Of a stretch of 64,000 bases of DNA, positions 31,229-43,300 are shown in pieces. The notes beneath the pieces were generated by a model that worked only from the letters and a program-made list of their open reading frames with translations, made no database searches and had not been told where the DNA came from. The DNA lies in NCBI GenBank assembly GCA_021521415.1, contig JAIQDT010001119.1, forward strand, positions 186,001 through 250,000, written 5' to 3'. The position numbers and the translations under genes are program-made. Source of the DNA: Bidens hawaiensis. Its lineage: Eukaryota; Streptophyta; Magnoliopsida; Asterales; Asteraceae. Position 1 is the first letter of the stretch. Every line of letters starts with the position of its first letter.

Positions 31229-34200
31229 TGTAACGATTCCGGCAAATTCAGGTATACCCTAGCCGGTATATACTATTTACGTGTCATTTAATACTGAATA
31301 TATGAATTTATACGAGTATGTATGATTCACGGTACGAATTATACTCGATTATACAGTTAATCGTATTGGAAGTACGGTTAACCGATTGACGGTTATTGAA
31401 ACCCGAATGAATCGGGGATTACATTATAGACGAAATATATAATGTTTAGTGATGTTTACGAAGTATTAAAGCTTCGGGATAAGTGAAATAAAGTACAGAA
31501 AAGAATTTCGATTTAATGGTACGTTGGTACGTTAAACGAAATCTTTTATACCAAACCAAGCAAGAGATGATCGATCAAGCCGAAAATGATGCACAATTAT
31601 TAATAATATGATGTTTCAAGTAAATAAATGTTATGGTTTAAGTTTTTAAAGTTTTAAATCGGTTTTATATAAATTTTATTTTTAAGCCGAAAAACGACCG
31701 TTTTGGCCTCGTTTTGAGCGGAATTAAACGTTTAACCGAAAAACGAACTGAACCCGATTATCCACAACATTATCCAGATTGCGTAATCTGAGCTTGTGGC
31801 CAAGATTGGAGGTGTGGGCCCCACCCCACCCTCCTTATGGAGACCGATCGGATGAGGGGAACACCCTCATCCCTTTCATTTTCTTTTTTCTAACATCCCA
31901 ACTCCACAATTCTCTCAACCCTTCAAACATTCATCCAACTTCCCTTTGATTTATACCAAGAAACCGAGGTAAAGATCGTATTATAGTCGTGTTCATCTTC
32001 TTTTCTCGAGTCATTTACAAGAAAATGAGGTTTCAAATGAAAAATGGGTGAGAACCCGAGATGAAACCGATTCTTGCATGATCAAGTGATGTATACAAGT
32101 TATACAAGGGATCTTGGTCCAAGAAAGGAGTTAAAAGAGTCAAAAACGAATTTTTACGGTTAAAATCTTTGTTTTGATGTCTTAACCGAAACCATGAAAG
32201 AAATGGCTTGATTGTGGGTGTAACTTGCTTGGTGTGGTGTTATTGTGCTTGTAGGTGTTATATCTAGTTGCTAGCAAAGGCTAGAAAGCAAGATCTTTGC
32301 GATCTAAAGCTAGAAACACAAGGTAGTTCGGTTTTTCGTATGATTTGTATGATTTGGACAGATTGTGATAGACTTAGAGTTGGGTCATGAAATTTCACAG
32401 AGATGATCTACACATGAAAATAAGAGATCTGTGAAAATTTGGTAATTTTTGGACAAAGGATGAATATTTGGTGAATTTAATGCTCGGTTTTGGCTAAAAA
32501 TGATGAAAAATAGTTAAACATCATGAAAAATTCTGGAAAATTCCAGATAAGTTTTTTATAACATATAAAAGTCACACACAAAATTTCAGATCCGTTGGAG
32601 AAGTCTAAGTAGACTTTTCGGTAAAACGAGTTCTAGGGTTTTCTATCTCGGTTTTGGTGAAAATGGCATGAAAAATGAGCTTTTGGTTCTGGAAAAATTA
32701 CAGGGAACTATGTGGATGGCAGGTGTCATCCCAGAAAAAATTTGGGATTTTTCTAAGGTCGTTTGGTATTTTCGACATATTTGGTGTTTAAATGACGTTT
32801 AAAAATAGATAAATAAATGTTAAATATAAAAATTAATTCTGGAAATATTTTTATAAAATTCCTTACTGTCAAAAAGTGATTTGTGCAAAATTTCAAGATC
32901 CGAGACTAAACGGATAATTGTTTGTGCTAAAAAGAACATAAGAACAAACTTTTTAAGCTTAAAACGCGTAAACCGGCAAAGTTCGCCTAAGCGAGCTGAC
33001 TGGTGTATAAAAACACTAAAAATGGACTATTTTCATGAAACTAAGTTAATCAAGTAAAAATAAATCATCCGAAAATAATTTGGATGATTTGGGTAATTTT
33101 ACCCGATTTAGCAGTTTCCGGTGTATTAAAGACGGAAACGGGCCCCGCGGCCAAACGGGGTGTCTAAACCGAGCTCTAATTTCACCACTTTAATTAAATT
33201 ATCAGTAACAACTATTTTCGGGTCGTGTGTGACCAAACTCATTTTTTTTGAAAACATAAAAAAACGGATAACCGTGCTAGGCACGCAAAACGGGAAAACA
33301 AACTAAAGGTAGTTTTGACTTAAGAACTCTAAGTGATATCACAATCTAAGTCCTGAGAAGTGTTTCGGGGTTAACATTGTCCCCGGATCGTGTACGGTAC
33401 TGGGTTAACAGTGTCCCCTGACGTATCGGTTAACACGAATTTAAGTTATATTAATATAAATTGTATAGTAACGACTTAGGGATCGTATTACAGATCCGGA
33501 CCGGTAGCCGTGCACAGTGTTACATATTTGCTCACGAAAAGGTGAGTTTCACGAGCCCCTTTTTACTGAACTGTTTCAAATATTTTCCCGGGGCGGAAAG
33601 CATGTTATTATTTAAATGTTTAAGTACATGCTGATCGCATGGAAATGAATGTATTTATATAATGTTTATTGTACGGGAATCGTACGGTAATGTATTAAGA
33701 TGGTAATTGTCTGAGTTGCTAACATTGTAAGGCCCGAAACAGTGTTCTGGGTTAACAGTGTCCCCAGAGGTTATTAAATGTGTTTCTGGGTTAACAGTGT
33801 CCCCAGAGGTTATTGGATGTGTTTCTGGGTTAACATTGTCCCCGGAGTGAGTACAGTACTGGGTTAACAGTGTCCCCAGATAATATTATATTTTGATATT
33901 GATATATCATGGTTTACTCGAATTAGTGAAACTCACCAACTATTCGTAGTTGACCCGTTTTCTTTACATGCTTTCTAGGTACTCCCAAATTGGAATGAGT
34001 GATACGTGCTTGATGAGGTGTGCTATTTTGTGGAAGCTTAAGGATCTTTATTTTGTATTAAATATGTTAATGCACTATCGGTAAAACTTATGTGTTAACG
34101 CCTAGACGGTAACGAAACTCGGAACAATGTAATACGTTGTAAATTAATGTAGTGGTGTTTTCTTTATAAGCAATGCTGTTGGTATCAGACGTGTCTGCTG

Positions 34201-34240
34201 CATCCCGTTTACGTTTCCGCTGCGGTTACGGGGTGTTACA
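31229..34240 (+). repeat. 5' LTR of Tekay-like element
   Basis: TGTAACGATTCC...GGGTGTTACA, with the inverted ends TGTAAC/GTTACA. 3,012 bp. It contains six GGGTTAACA(G/T)TGTCCCC units at 33367-33877. Long LTRs are usual for Tekay elements. No ORF. Confidence 0.95.
33367..33877 (+). repeat. GGGTTAACAGTGTCCCC array in 5' LTR
   Basis: Six copies start at 33367, 33402, 33749, 33788, 33827 and 33861. The middle three sit in 39-bp units. The core contains the palindrome GTTAAC and flanking GGG...CCC arms. The 3' LTR has the same array at 42458-42968. Confidence 0.88.
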
Positions 34241-34245
34241 GAACT

Positions 34246-34259
34246 TGGTATCAGAGCCA
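34246..34259 (+). other. primer binding site (initiator tRNA-Met)
   Basis: TGGTATCAGAGCCA, five bases after the 5' LTR, is complementary to the 3' end of initiator tRNA-Met, the usual primer of chromoviruses. Confidence 0.93.
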
Positions 34260-34606
34260 TTGGTTATAAAGAATTAGGATGTCTTTAAAAAGATACCTAA
34301 AATATAACCAGTAGCTCAAGTATTATTGGATCTGAATATCAACTAATAATTTATAGTGACGAGATCTGGATGAACTTGGATGGACAAGTGAGTTATTATG
34401 GTCCGGAACATAATAACAGACTTGTCTGCACGAGGGAATTCAGGGGAAGTCACGGGGGACTTTAATAGGTAAAATTGGCAACATATGTGTAAATATATGA
34501 TAATATTGTTATGTGGTAAAGTTGTATAAGTAAGTGTATATTAATTTGATTATGGTTTACACTATGGAAAGAACTATATGTTTGATTAACTTGTGTGCAG
34601 GTAAGA

Positions 34607-35206
34607 ATGTCGAGAACTCATAGTTTATCGGTGGAGGAGGACCCGGAGGAAGTCAGCTCCGGGAACTCTGGGAGCCTACGCATATCATCCAGCTCTGAGC
34701 CTAGCGAGGCTAGTCGTAGGAGCTCTAGCCAGTCCTCCCCAGTCAGGATTGTCAGATCCCCCACCCCACCCGCACCACAGGCCACCCCTATCCCTCCCGG
34801 ATTTGGACCCCGCCTCACGGCGCGGATCAGTGTCCCGCATGTCCCACCTACCTCTCCCCCACCCAGACCTGCTACCCGCAGGGGCGAGTCCTCCCGCTCC
34901 CAGCCCGAGCCTGTGACTCCACCTGTGTGGGGTCTCCCTAGGCAGGAAAGGGACGCGGCGGCATGGCTTCGAGTGCTCACCGAGCAGGTGAATGAGCACT
35001 CCGCCGCCTTGACAGTGGGAGTGCAGAGGCGGATGTATCTGGGGGACTGCATACTGGACCACCAGTATGCGATTGTGCAGCTAAAGAGGGAGTGCTCATA
35101 CTCCCAATTGATGATTGATCGGTTAGAGGCGCGGGTCCGGGGTGTGTTGGCAGTGATGGTGGTGTTGGTGGCAGTGATGGTGTGGTGGGTATACCACCGT
35201 GTTTAG
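34607..35206 (+). CDS. ORF1 of Tekay-like element: Ser/Pro-rich protein with C-terminal membrane helix
   Basis: About 199 residues from ATG at 34607. The upstream in-frame GTG at 34595 is not needed. Residues 1-50 are acidic and Ser-rich; 50-110 are Pro-rich (PPAPQATPIPPGFGPRL, PPRPA). Residues 115-170 are predicted helical with heptad-like leucines and valines. The last 25 residues (VLAVMVVLVAVMVWWVYHRV) form a strong hydrophobic segment, so the product could be a tail-anchored membrane protein. It is open, lies between PBS and gag in the same orientation, and shares no recognisable domain with Gag. The ATG follows an acceptor-like TTGTGTGCAG. Its function is unknown. The frame could be expressed from the genomic RNA. 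Confidence 0.6.
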   Translation: MSRTHSLSVEEDPEEVSSGNSGSLRISSSSEPSEASRRSSSQSSPVRIVRSPTPPAPQATPIPPGFGPRLTARISVPHVPPTSPPPRPATRRGESSRSQPEPVTPPVWGLPRQERDAAAWLRVLTEQVNEHSAALTVGVQRRMYLGDCILDHQYAIVQLKRECSYSQLMIDRLEARVRGVLAVMVVLVAVMVWWVYHRV

Positions 35207-35576
35207 TGATGATAGGATGGTAGAAGTCATGGACCGCTTTTTGATACTCTGTGTAAGCAGTTAGTGGTGATGCTAACATAGAGTGAATCTTGGGTAGTTA
35301 TAATACAACCACTGGCCCTTAGGGGGGTCTCTTTTGGGGTATATCATTATAGATACTTTTGGGTATCATTCAAGCACTGACCCATTGCGGGTTATGTCGA
35401 GATGATGCCGACATAGGCCCTATGTATGAAAACTTAACCTATGTAATGATGACAGGAAAGTATGTGAACTGACGTTGATGTAATATGTACTGATGTTTAT
35501 TAATGAATGGAATGTGGGTTGTGTGTTATGATTGGAACTTGTATTAATTATATGTATTTTCTTAATGTTGTGTAGA
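35207..35576 (+). other. spacer between ORF1 and gag
   Basis: 370 bp without ORF. It ends in a T-rich stretch and TTGTGTAG, an acceptor-like site one base before the gag ATG. Confidence 0.5.
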
Positions 35577-37262
35577 ATGGCACCAAAACGATCAGCTCAA
35601 ATGTCAGAAGTAGATGTGAGCCGTTTGATTGCTCAACAGCTAGAGGCGGCGATACCGGATATAGTATCGCGCATCGCCGCCAGTATTAACAATTCGACCA
35701 ATCCAACCCCTCCGAGCAATCAAACGACCACCAATAATGACGGGGAACAAAATGCTAATCCTCCAAAGAATGATAACCCGATTCCGGGAAATGACGCACC
35801 GCCTAGGGTGGTCGTTACAGACAGTAATGGCCCTATACCTACTGTAGAGACGAACCGTACTGAACCGATTCCTGCATCCAGGGGATGTTCGATCAAAGAC
35901 TTTATGTTATGCAAACCCCTAGAGTTTAGCGGGTCTGAAGGACCAAATGGGTTGGTTAAGTGGATCGAGAAAATAGAATCCGTTGTGAATATCAGCAACT
36001 GCCCCGAGGATTGTGTTGTTAAGTATGCTACCTGCACATTCACGGACCATGCCTTGACATGGTGGAACACGATAGTGCAGACTCGCGGTCAGGCGGCGAC
36101 AAACCGCATGACCTGGACAGAGCTCAAGGCTCTTGTACTGGGACATTTCTGCCCGAAAAATGAATTGCAGAAATTAGAAAACGAATTGTGGAACCTGGAG
36201 ATGCGGGGGGCAGACCACTTGGGTTATACAAACCGGTTTAATGAGTTGTCGCGATTGGTACCATGGTTGGTCACCCCAGAGTCGAAGAGGGTTGAGCGTT
36301 ATATTTGGGGACTAACTCCAGTAGTGAGGAGTATAGTCAACGCTGGGGGACACCAGACGTTTGAGGGTGTGGTGACGCAAGCTGGTATCGTCACCTACGA
36401 TTTCGTGAGGAGTGGGTCACTGAAGGTGGCAGGAGAGTCTGCTGGGGGAAAACGGGGTACGTATGACCATAGGATCCAGGAGAAGCAGCAAGGTAAACGT
36501 GCTAGGCCCGCTGCCCAGAACTACGCTATGACTAGTTCAGACGGAAGGCAGGGACCGCAGACAAGGACGTTTCCTAGGTGTGGGAAATGCGGTAACCAGC
36601 ATAGTGGCGAATGCAGGGGGGTAGTGTGCCATCGTTGTGGCAGGGAAGGGCACTACGCACAGAGATGTAGGACAGACCTGAACAATCTGAACCGACAACC
36701 TCAACCTATCCGTGCGCAACCAGTTAGGACCCAACCAGCCCGACAACAAAACCCACAAGGAAATCAAGTGATGACCACCAGCCGTGCTTGCTTTGAATGC
36801 GGCAGCACAGAACACTTCAAGAGAAACTGTCCGAAACTGAACCAGGGAGGAAATGGGAGGCAAACCGCGGGTCAGGCATCGTCGTCCAACCCGGCAAGAG
36901 GCCGACCATTCGTGATGGGGGCGAGCGAGGCACGCCAAGACCCCAGCGTAGTGACAGGTACCTTCCTCGTCTCTGATCATTACGCTTCTGTATTATTTGA
37001 TACGGGCGCCGATAGAAGTTTTGTCTCCGTTAAGTTCCTATCAATAGCAAACCTTCCAATTGGTGAAACCATAGAACCTTATACCGTAGAAGTCGCTAAC
37101 GGTAAAACCATGATAGTTAATCGAATAGTTCGGAATTGCCCTTTTATTCTGAACGATCAATCCCTTCCGATTGACTTGTTACCGGTAGAATTGGGTAGTT
37201 TTGACGTGATAGTGGGAATGGATTGGTTAGCACGTAACAAAGTAGAAATAAACTGTGAATAG
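35577..37262 (+). CDS. gag and protease of Tekay-like element
   Basis: Start ATG at 35577 (MAPKRSAQ), 561 codons. The capsid covers residues 110-290 (FSGSEGPNGLVKWIEKIESV, WWNTIVQTRGQ, FCPKNELQKLENELWNL, RYIWGL). A zinc-knuckle block contains CGKCGNQHSGEC, CHRCGREGHYAQRC and CFECGSTEHFKRNC, of which the last two fit CX2CX4HX4C. The retropepsin has LFDTGADRSFVS and DVIVGMDWL. Gag builds the particle and binds RNA; PR cuts the polyprotein. The frame stops at TAG (37260-37262) and continues open in the same frame after it, so this is a nonsense mutation before RT rather than the family's normal end. Confidence 0.92.
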   Translation: MAPKRSAQMSEVDVSRLIAQQLEAAIPDIVSRIAASINNSTNPTPPSNQTTTNNDGEQNANPPKNDNPIPGNDAPPRVVVTDSNGPIPTVETNRTEPIPASRGCSIKDFMLCKPLEFSGSEGPNGLVKWIEKIESVVNISNCPEDCVVKYATCTFTDHALTWWNTIVQTRGQAATNRMTWTELKALVLGHFCPKNELQKLENELWNLEMRGADHLGYTNRFNELSRLVPWLVTPESKRVERYIWGLTPVVRSIVNAGGHQTFEGVVTQAGIVTYDFVRSGSLKVAGESAGGKRGTYDHRIQEKQQGKRARPAAQNYAMTSSDGRQGPQTRTFPRCGKCGNQHSGECRGVVCHRCGREGHYAQRCRTDLNNLNRQPQPIRAQPVRTQPARQQNPQGNQVMTTSRACFECGSTEHFKRNCPKLNQGGNGRQTAGQASSSNPARGRPFVMGASEARQDPSVVTGTFLVSDHYASVLFDTGADRSFVSVKFLSIANLPIGETIEPYTVEVANGKTMIVNRIVRNCPFILNDQSLPIDLLPVELGSFDVIVGMDWLARNKVEINCE

Positions 37263-38852
37263 AAAATCGTCAAGATCCGGGTGTCGGATGACGAAGAGGT
37301 ATTAGTGCAAGGAGAAAAGTCAGGCACCATGATACCATTTATATCCCACCTCAAGGTGTTAAAATATATACGCCAGGGATGTGTGGCGTATCTAGCGAGC
37401 TTGACTGCCACAGATTCTGAGGAGAAACGAGTGGATGATATTCCAGTGGTGCGCGAATTTCCACAAGTTTTCCCAGAAGAACTTCCTGGATTACCGCCAA
37501 CCCGACAGGTCGAATTCAGAATCGACTTATTACCTCAAGCTGGCCCTGTTGCAAAGGCGCCCTACCGACTTGCACCATCCGAGATGCAAGAATTATCCAA
37601 CCAGTTGCAAGAATTGTTGGATAAAGGATTTATACGTGCCAGTTATTCCCCGTGGGGTGCACCTGTACTATTCGTGAAAAAGAAGGACGGGAGCCTTAGA
37701 ATGTGCATTGATTACAGGGAATTGAACAAGTTAACAATCAAAAATAGGTACCCTCTTCCCCGAATTGATGACCTGTTCGACCAACTACAAGGTGCGAGCT
37801 ACTTCTCAAAAATAGATCTTAGATCGGGATACCATCAGGTTAGAATTCAGGAGGAGGATATCCCAAAAACCGCATTCCGGACTCGTTACGGCCATTACGA
37901 GTTCTTAGTTATGCCTTTTGGGCTAACAAATGCGCCAGCAGTGTTCATGGATCTCATGAATCGAGTCTGTAAACCCTACCTTGATAAATTCGTCATCGTG
38001 TTTATTGACGATATTTTGATATACTCGAAGAGTAAAGAAGAGCACGAGCAACACTTAAGATTAATTTTAGAGCTTCTAAATCAGGAGAAGTTGTATGCAA
38101 AATTCTCTAAGTGTAACTTCTGGTTACGAGAAGTGCAATTCCTTGGTCACGTTATAAACCATCAAGGAATACACGTTGATCCAAGTAAGGTTGAAGCAGT
38201 TAAGAATTGGCAAGCGCCTAAATCGCCAAAGGAAATCCGCCAATTCTTAGGCTTAGCTGGATACTATCGTCGATTTATAGAGAACTTTTCCAGCATCGCC
38301 CAACCTTTAACCCTTCTGACTCAAAAGGATCGAAAGTATGAATGGGGTGAAGAGCAGGAAACGGCGTTTCAAACGCTAAAACAAAGATTGTGCCAAACGC
38401 CGATCTTAAGTCTCCCCGACGGAGACGATGGTTTTGTCGTGTATTGTGACGCATCCCGTAGAGGGTTAGGATGCGTGTTGATGCAGAATAATAAGGTTAT
38501 AGCCTATGCTTCTCGACAGTTAAAAGTACACGAGAAAAATTACACTACTCATGACTTAGAACTGGGAGCAGTTATCTTCGCACTTAAAATCTGGAGACAT
38601 TATCTCTACGGTACAAAGTGCACCATCTTCACCGATCATAAAAGTTTGCAACACATATTCGATCAGAAAGAACTGAATATGAGGCAACGAAGATGGGTCG
38701 AGTTATTAAGCGACTATGACTGTGACATCCGTTATCACCCCGGCAAGGCTAACGTCGTAGCCGATGCCTTGAGTAGGAAGGATCGGGTTAAGCCATTGCG
38801 AGTGCGAGCGCTGGGGATGATAGTCCAGTCGAACCTTTCGGACCTGGTTTGA
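37263..38852 (+). CDS. reverse transcriptase and RNase H of Tekay-like element
   Basis: Continues the gag-PR frame. [36 protein letters not shown] (Asp), [27 protein letters not shown] (YxDD-type box, Asp-Asp present), [15 protein letters not shown] and [18 protein letters not shown]. RNase [15 protein letters not shown] (Asp), [21 protein letters not shown] (Glu), [12 protein letters not shown] (Asp), and the end [12 protein letters not shown]. All catalytic residues are present. An in-frame TGA at 38850-38852 interrupts the linker to integrase. Confidence 0.94.
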   Translation, partial: KIVKIRVSDDEEVLVQGEKSGTMIPFISHLKVLKYIRQGCVAYLASLTATDSEEKRVDDIPVVREFPQVFPEELPGLPPTRQVEFRIDLLPQAGPVAKAPYRLAPSEMQELSNQLQELLDKGFIRASYSPWGAPVLFVKKKDGSLRMCIDYRELNKLTIKNRYPLPRIDDLFDQLQGASYFSKIDLRSGYHQVRIQEEDIPKTAFRTRYGHYEFLVMPFGLTNAPAVFMDLMNRVCKPYLDKFVIVFIDDILIYSKSKEEHEQHLRLILELLNQEKLYAKFSKCNFWLREVQFLGHVINHQGIHVDPSKVEAVKNWQAPKSPKEIRQFLGLAGYYRRFIENFSSIAQPLTLLTQKDRKYEWGEEQETAFQTLKQRLCQTPILSLPDGDDGFVVYCDASRRGLGCVLMQNNKVIAYASRQLKVHEKNYTTHDLELGAVIFALKIWRHYLYGTKCTIFTDHKSLQHIFDQKELNMRQRRWVELLSDYDCDIRYHPGKANVVADALSRKDRVKPLRVRALGMIVQSNLSDLV

Positions 38853-40283
38853 GTCGCTCAACGCGAGACGATGAAAGAGGAGCAATTGGAAAAAGAGGGA
38901 CTTTACGGTAACGAGAAGAATTTCGAACAGCGCGTGGACGAAATTCTCTATTTCAAAAATCGGATTTGGATCCCGACCCTCCATGACCTTCGTGAATTAA
39001 TCATGGACGAAGCGCATAAATCGAAATATTCCATACATCCGGGATCGGATAAGATGTACAAGGATGTGAAGGAGTTCTACTGGTGGCCGGGCATGAAAAA
39101 GGACATAGCCACATACGTCGGCAAGTGTACGACGTGTGCGAGGGTTAAGGCGGAGCACCAGAAACCCTCGGGGATGTTACAACAACCGGAAATTCCCGAA
39201 TGGAAATGGGAGCAAATCACGATGGATTTTGTGACACATCTCCCTACGACGTCCCGTGGACACGATGCAATTTGGGTAATCGTGGATCGATTAACCAAGT
39301 CGGCACATTTTATTCCGATTAGAAATAATTATAACACCGAGAGACTTACGCAGATTTATATAAATGAAATTGTGTCTCGTCATGGGATACCCATCTCAAT
39401 CATCTCCGATCGAGATAGCCATTTCACCTCCAATCTTTGGCAAGCTGTACAAGAAGCGCTGGGAACACGTATTGATCTAAGTACAGCTTACCACCCTCAG
39501 ACCGACGGTCAGTCTGAGAGGACCATCCAAACACTGGAGGATTTGCTTCGTGCATGCGTACTAGATTTTAAGGGAAATTGGGATCAACATCTCCCACTCG
39601 TTGAAGTTTCCTATAATAACAGTTACCATAGCAGTATAAAGGCGGCACCTTACGAAGCATTGTATGGACGGAAGTGCCGATCACCACTCTGCTGGACTGA
39701 AGTGGGCGACACACAGGTTATTAGATTAGATCTGGTCCAGGAAACGACCAGCAAAATCCTTGAAATTAAGAACAATCTGAAGGCCGCACGGGATCGGCAG
39801 AAGAGTTATGCCGATACCCGTAGAAAACCGTTATCATTTGAGAAAGGTGATAAAGTGTATTTGAAAGTATCACCTTGGAAAGGAGTAGTCAGATTTGGAA
39901 AGGCGGGGAAGTTAGCCCCTAGATACATTGGACCATTCGACATTACTGCAAAAATCGGTCCTGTAGCATACCAATTAGAACTGCCTGATGAACTGAGTGC
40001 AGTTCACAATGTGTTTCACGTGTCGAACTTGAAAAGGTGTCTGTCGGATGAGACATCGGTGTTACCCTTAGAGGGTGTCCGAATAAGTGATAAGCTTAAT
40101 TTCGTAGAGGAACCCATAGAAATAGTGGACGGGAAAATCAAACAACTTAGACACAATAAGATCTCGTTGGTCAAAGTTAGATGGAACTCGCAACGAGGCC
40201 CAGAATATACATGGGAACGAAAGGACGAATTTCGGAAGAAATACCCCCACCTATTTTCTCAAAAGGAAGTAGTTGACGCGTAA
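38853..40283 (+). CDS. integrase with chromodomain of Tekay-like element
   Basis: Same frame. The zinc-binding HHCC segment contains [15 protein letters not shown] and [12 protein letters not shown]. The DDE core has [10 protein letters not shown] (Asp), [11 protein letters not shown] (Asp) and [15 protein letters not shown] (Glu). The GPF/GPY-like region contains [13 protein letters not shown] and AYQLELP. The C-terminal chromodomain runs from [12 protein letters not shown] through [32 protein letters not shown]. Its aromatic cage is of the reduced kind usual in plant chromoviruses. Chromodomains are thought to steer insertion to heterochromatin. It ends at a TAA 37 bp before the 3' LTR. Confidence 0.94.
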   Translation, partial: VAQRETMKEEQLEKEGLYGNEKNFEQRVDEILYFKNRIWIPTLHDLRELIMDEAHKSKYSIHPGSDKMYKDVKEFYWWPGMKKDIATYVGKCTTCARVKAEHQKPSGMLQQPEIPEWKWEQITMDFVTHLPTTSRGHDAIWVIVDRLTKSAHFIPIRNNYNTERLTQIYINEIVSRHGIPISIISDRDSHFTSNLWQAVQEALGTRIDLSTAYHPQTDGQSERTIQTLEDLLRACVLDFKGNWDQHLPLVEVSYNNSYHSSIKAAPYEALYGRKCRSPLCWTEVGDTQVIRLDLVQETTSKILEIKNNLKAARDRQKSYADTRRKPLSFEKGDKVYLKVSPWKGVVRFGKAGKLAPRYIGPFDITAKIGPVAYQLELPDELSAVHNVFHVSNLKRCLSDETSVLPLEGVRISDKLNFVEEPIEIVDGKIKQLRHNKISLVKVRWNSQRGPEYTWERKDEFRKKYPHLFSQKEVVDA

Positions 40284-40305
40284 AATTCCGAGGACGAAAT
40301 TTTTG

Positions 40306-40319
40306 TAACGGGGGGAGAA
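40306..40319 (+). other. polypurine tract of Tekay-like element
   Basis: AACGGGGGGAGAA lies directly before the 3' LTR TGTAACG. The pol stop codon is 23 bases upstream, a tight arrangement usual for this group. Confidence 0.9.
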
Positions 40320-43300
40320 TGTAACGATTCCGGCAAATTCAGGTATACCCTAGCCGGTATATACTATTTACGTGTCATTTAATACTGAATATATGAATTT
40401 ATACGAGTATGTATGATTCACGGTACGAATTATACTCGATTATACAGTTAATCGTATTGGAAGTACGGTTAACCGATTGACGGTTATTGAAACCCGAATG
40501 AATCGGGGATTACATTATAGACGAAATATATAATGTTTAGTGATGTTTACGAAGTATTAAAGCTTCGGGATAAGTGAAATAAAGCACAGAAAAGAATTTC
40601 GATTTAATGGTACGTTGGTACGTTAAACGAAATCTTTTATACCAAACCAAGCAAGAGATGATCGATCAAGCCGAAAATGATGCACAATTATTAATAATAT
40701 GATGTTTCAAGTAAATAAATGTCATGGTTTTAGTTTTTAAAGTTTTAAATCGGTTTTATATAAATTTTATTTTTAAGCCGAAAAACGACCGTTTTGGCCT
40801 CGTTTTGAGCGGAATTAAACGTTTAACCGAAAAACGAACTGAACCAGATTATCCACAACATTATCCAGATTGCGTAATCTGAGCTTGTGGCCAAAATTGG
40901 AGGTGTGGGCCCCACCCCACCCTCCTTATGGAGACCGATCGGATGAGGGGAACACCCTCATCCCTTTCATTTTCTTTTTTCTAACATCCCAACTCCACAA
41001 TTCTCTCAACCCTTCAAACATTCATCCAACTTCCCTTTGATTTATACCAAGAAACCGAGGTAAAGATCGTATTATAGTCGTGTTCATCTTCTTTTCTCGA
41101 GTCATTTACAAGAAAATGAGGTTTCAAATGAAAAATGGGTGAGAACCCGAGATGAAACCGATTCTTGCATGATCAAGTGATGTATACAAGTTATACAAGG
41201 GATCTTGGTCCAAGAAAGGAGTTAAAAGAGTCAAAAACGAATTTTTACGGTTAAAATCTTTGTTTTGATGTCTTAACCGAAACCATGAAAGAAATGGCTT
41301 GATTGTGGGTGTAACTTGCTTGGTGTGATGTTATTGTGCTTGTAGGTGTTATATCTAGTTGCTAGCAAAGGCTAGAAAGCAAGATCTTTGCGATCTAAAG
41401 CTAGAAACACAAGGTAGTTCGGTTTTTCGTATGATTTGTATGATTTGGACAGATTGTGATAGAATTAGAGTTGGGTCATGAAATTTCACAGAGATGATCT
41501 ACACATGAAAATAAGAGATCTGTGAAAATTTGGTAATTTTTGGACAAAGGATGAATATTTGGTGAATTTAATGCTCGGTTTTGGCTAAAAATGATGAAAA
41601 ATTGTTAAATATCATGAAAAATTCTGGAAAATTCCAGATAAGTTTTTTATAACATATAAAAGTCACACACAAAATTTCAGATCCGTTGGAGAAGTCTAAG
41701 TAGACTTTTCGGTAAAACGAGTTCTAGGGTTTTCTAGCTCGGTTTTGGTGAAAATTGCATGAAAAATGAGCTTTTGGTTCTGGAAAAATTACAGGGAACT
41801 ATGTGGATGGCAGGTGTCATCCCAGAAAAAATTTGGGATTTTTCTAAGGTCGTTTGGTATTTTCGACATATTTGGTGTTTAAATGACGTTTAAAAATAGA
41901 TAAATAAATGTTAAATATAAAAATTAATTCTGGAAATATTTTTATAAAATTCCTTACTGTCAAAAAGTGATTTGTGCAAAATTTCAAGATCCGAGACTAA
42001 ACGGATAATTGTTTGTGCTAAAAAGATTATAAGAACAAACTTTTTAAGCTTAAAACGCGTAAACCGGCAAAGTTCGCCTAAGCGAGCTGACTGGTGTATA
42101 AAAACACTAAAAATGGACTATTTTCATGAAACTAAGTTAATCAAGTAAAAATAAATCATCCGAAAATAATTCGGATGATTTGGGTAATTTTACCCGATTT
42201 AGCAGTTTCCGGTGTATTAAAGACGGAAACGGGCCCCGCGGCCAAACGGGGTGTCTAAACCGAGCTCTAATTTCACCACTTTAATTAAATTATCAGTAAC
42301 AACTATTTTCGGGTCGTGTGTGACCAAACTCATTTTTTTTGAAAACATAAAAAAACGGATAACCGTGCTAGGCACGCAAAACGGGAAAACAAACTAAAGG
42401 TAGTTTTGACTTAAGAACTCTAAGTGATATCACAATCTAAGTCCTGAGAAGTGTTTCGGGGTTAACATTGTCCCCGGATCGTGTACGGTACTGGGTTAAC
42501 AGTGTCCCCTGACGTACCGGTTAACACGAATTTAAGTTATATTAATATAAATTGTATAGTAACGACTTAGGGATCGTATTACAGATCCGGACCGGTAGCC
42601 GTGCACAGTGTTACATATTTGCTCACGAAAAGGTGAGTTTCACGAGCCCCTTTTTACTGAACTGTTTCAAATATTTTCCCGTGGCGGAAAGCATGTTATT
42701 ATTTAAATGTTTAAGTACATGCTGATCGCATGGAAATGAATGTATTTATATAATGTTTATTGTACGGGAATCGTACGGTAATGTATTAAGATGGTAATTG
42801 TCTGAGTTGCTAACATTGTAAGGCCCGAAACAGTGTTCTGGGTTAACAGTGTCCCCAGAGGTTATTAAATGTGTTTCTGGGTTAACAGTGTCCCCAGAGG
42901 TTATTGGATGTGTTTCTGGGTTAACATTGTCCCCGGAGTGAGTACAGTACTGGGTTAACAGTGTCCCCAGATAATATTATATTTTGATATTGATATATCA
43001 TGGTTTACTCGAATTAGTGAAACTCACCAACTATTCGTAGTTGACCCGTTTTCTTTACATGCTTTCTAGGTACTCCCAAATTGGAATGAGTGATACGTGC
43101 TTGATGAGGTGTGCTATTTTGTGGAAGCTTAAGGATCTTTATTTTGTATTAAATATGTTAATGCACTATCGGTAAAACTTATGTGTTAACGCCTAGACGG
43201 TAACGAAACTCGGAACAATGTAATACGTTGTAAATTAATGTAGTGGTGTTTTCTTTATAAGCAATGCTGTTGATATCAGACGTGTCTGTTGCATCCCGTT

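Noticed and set aside
34618..35062. Minus-strand frames of 125-144 codons opposite ORF1
   Set aside because: Shadows of the Pro/Ser-rich GC-rich ORF1; no start context or domain.
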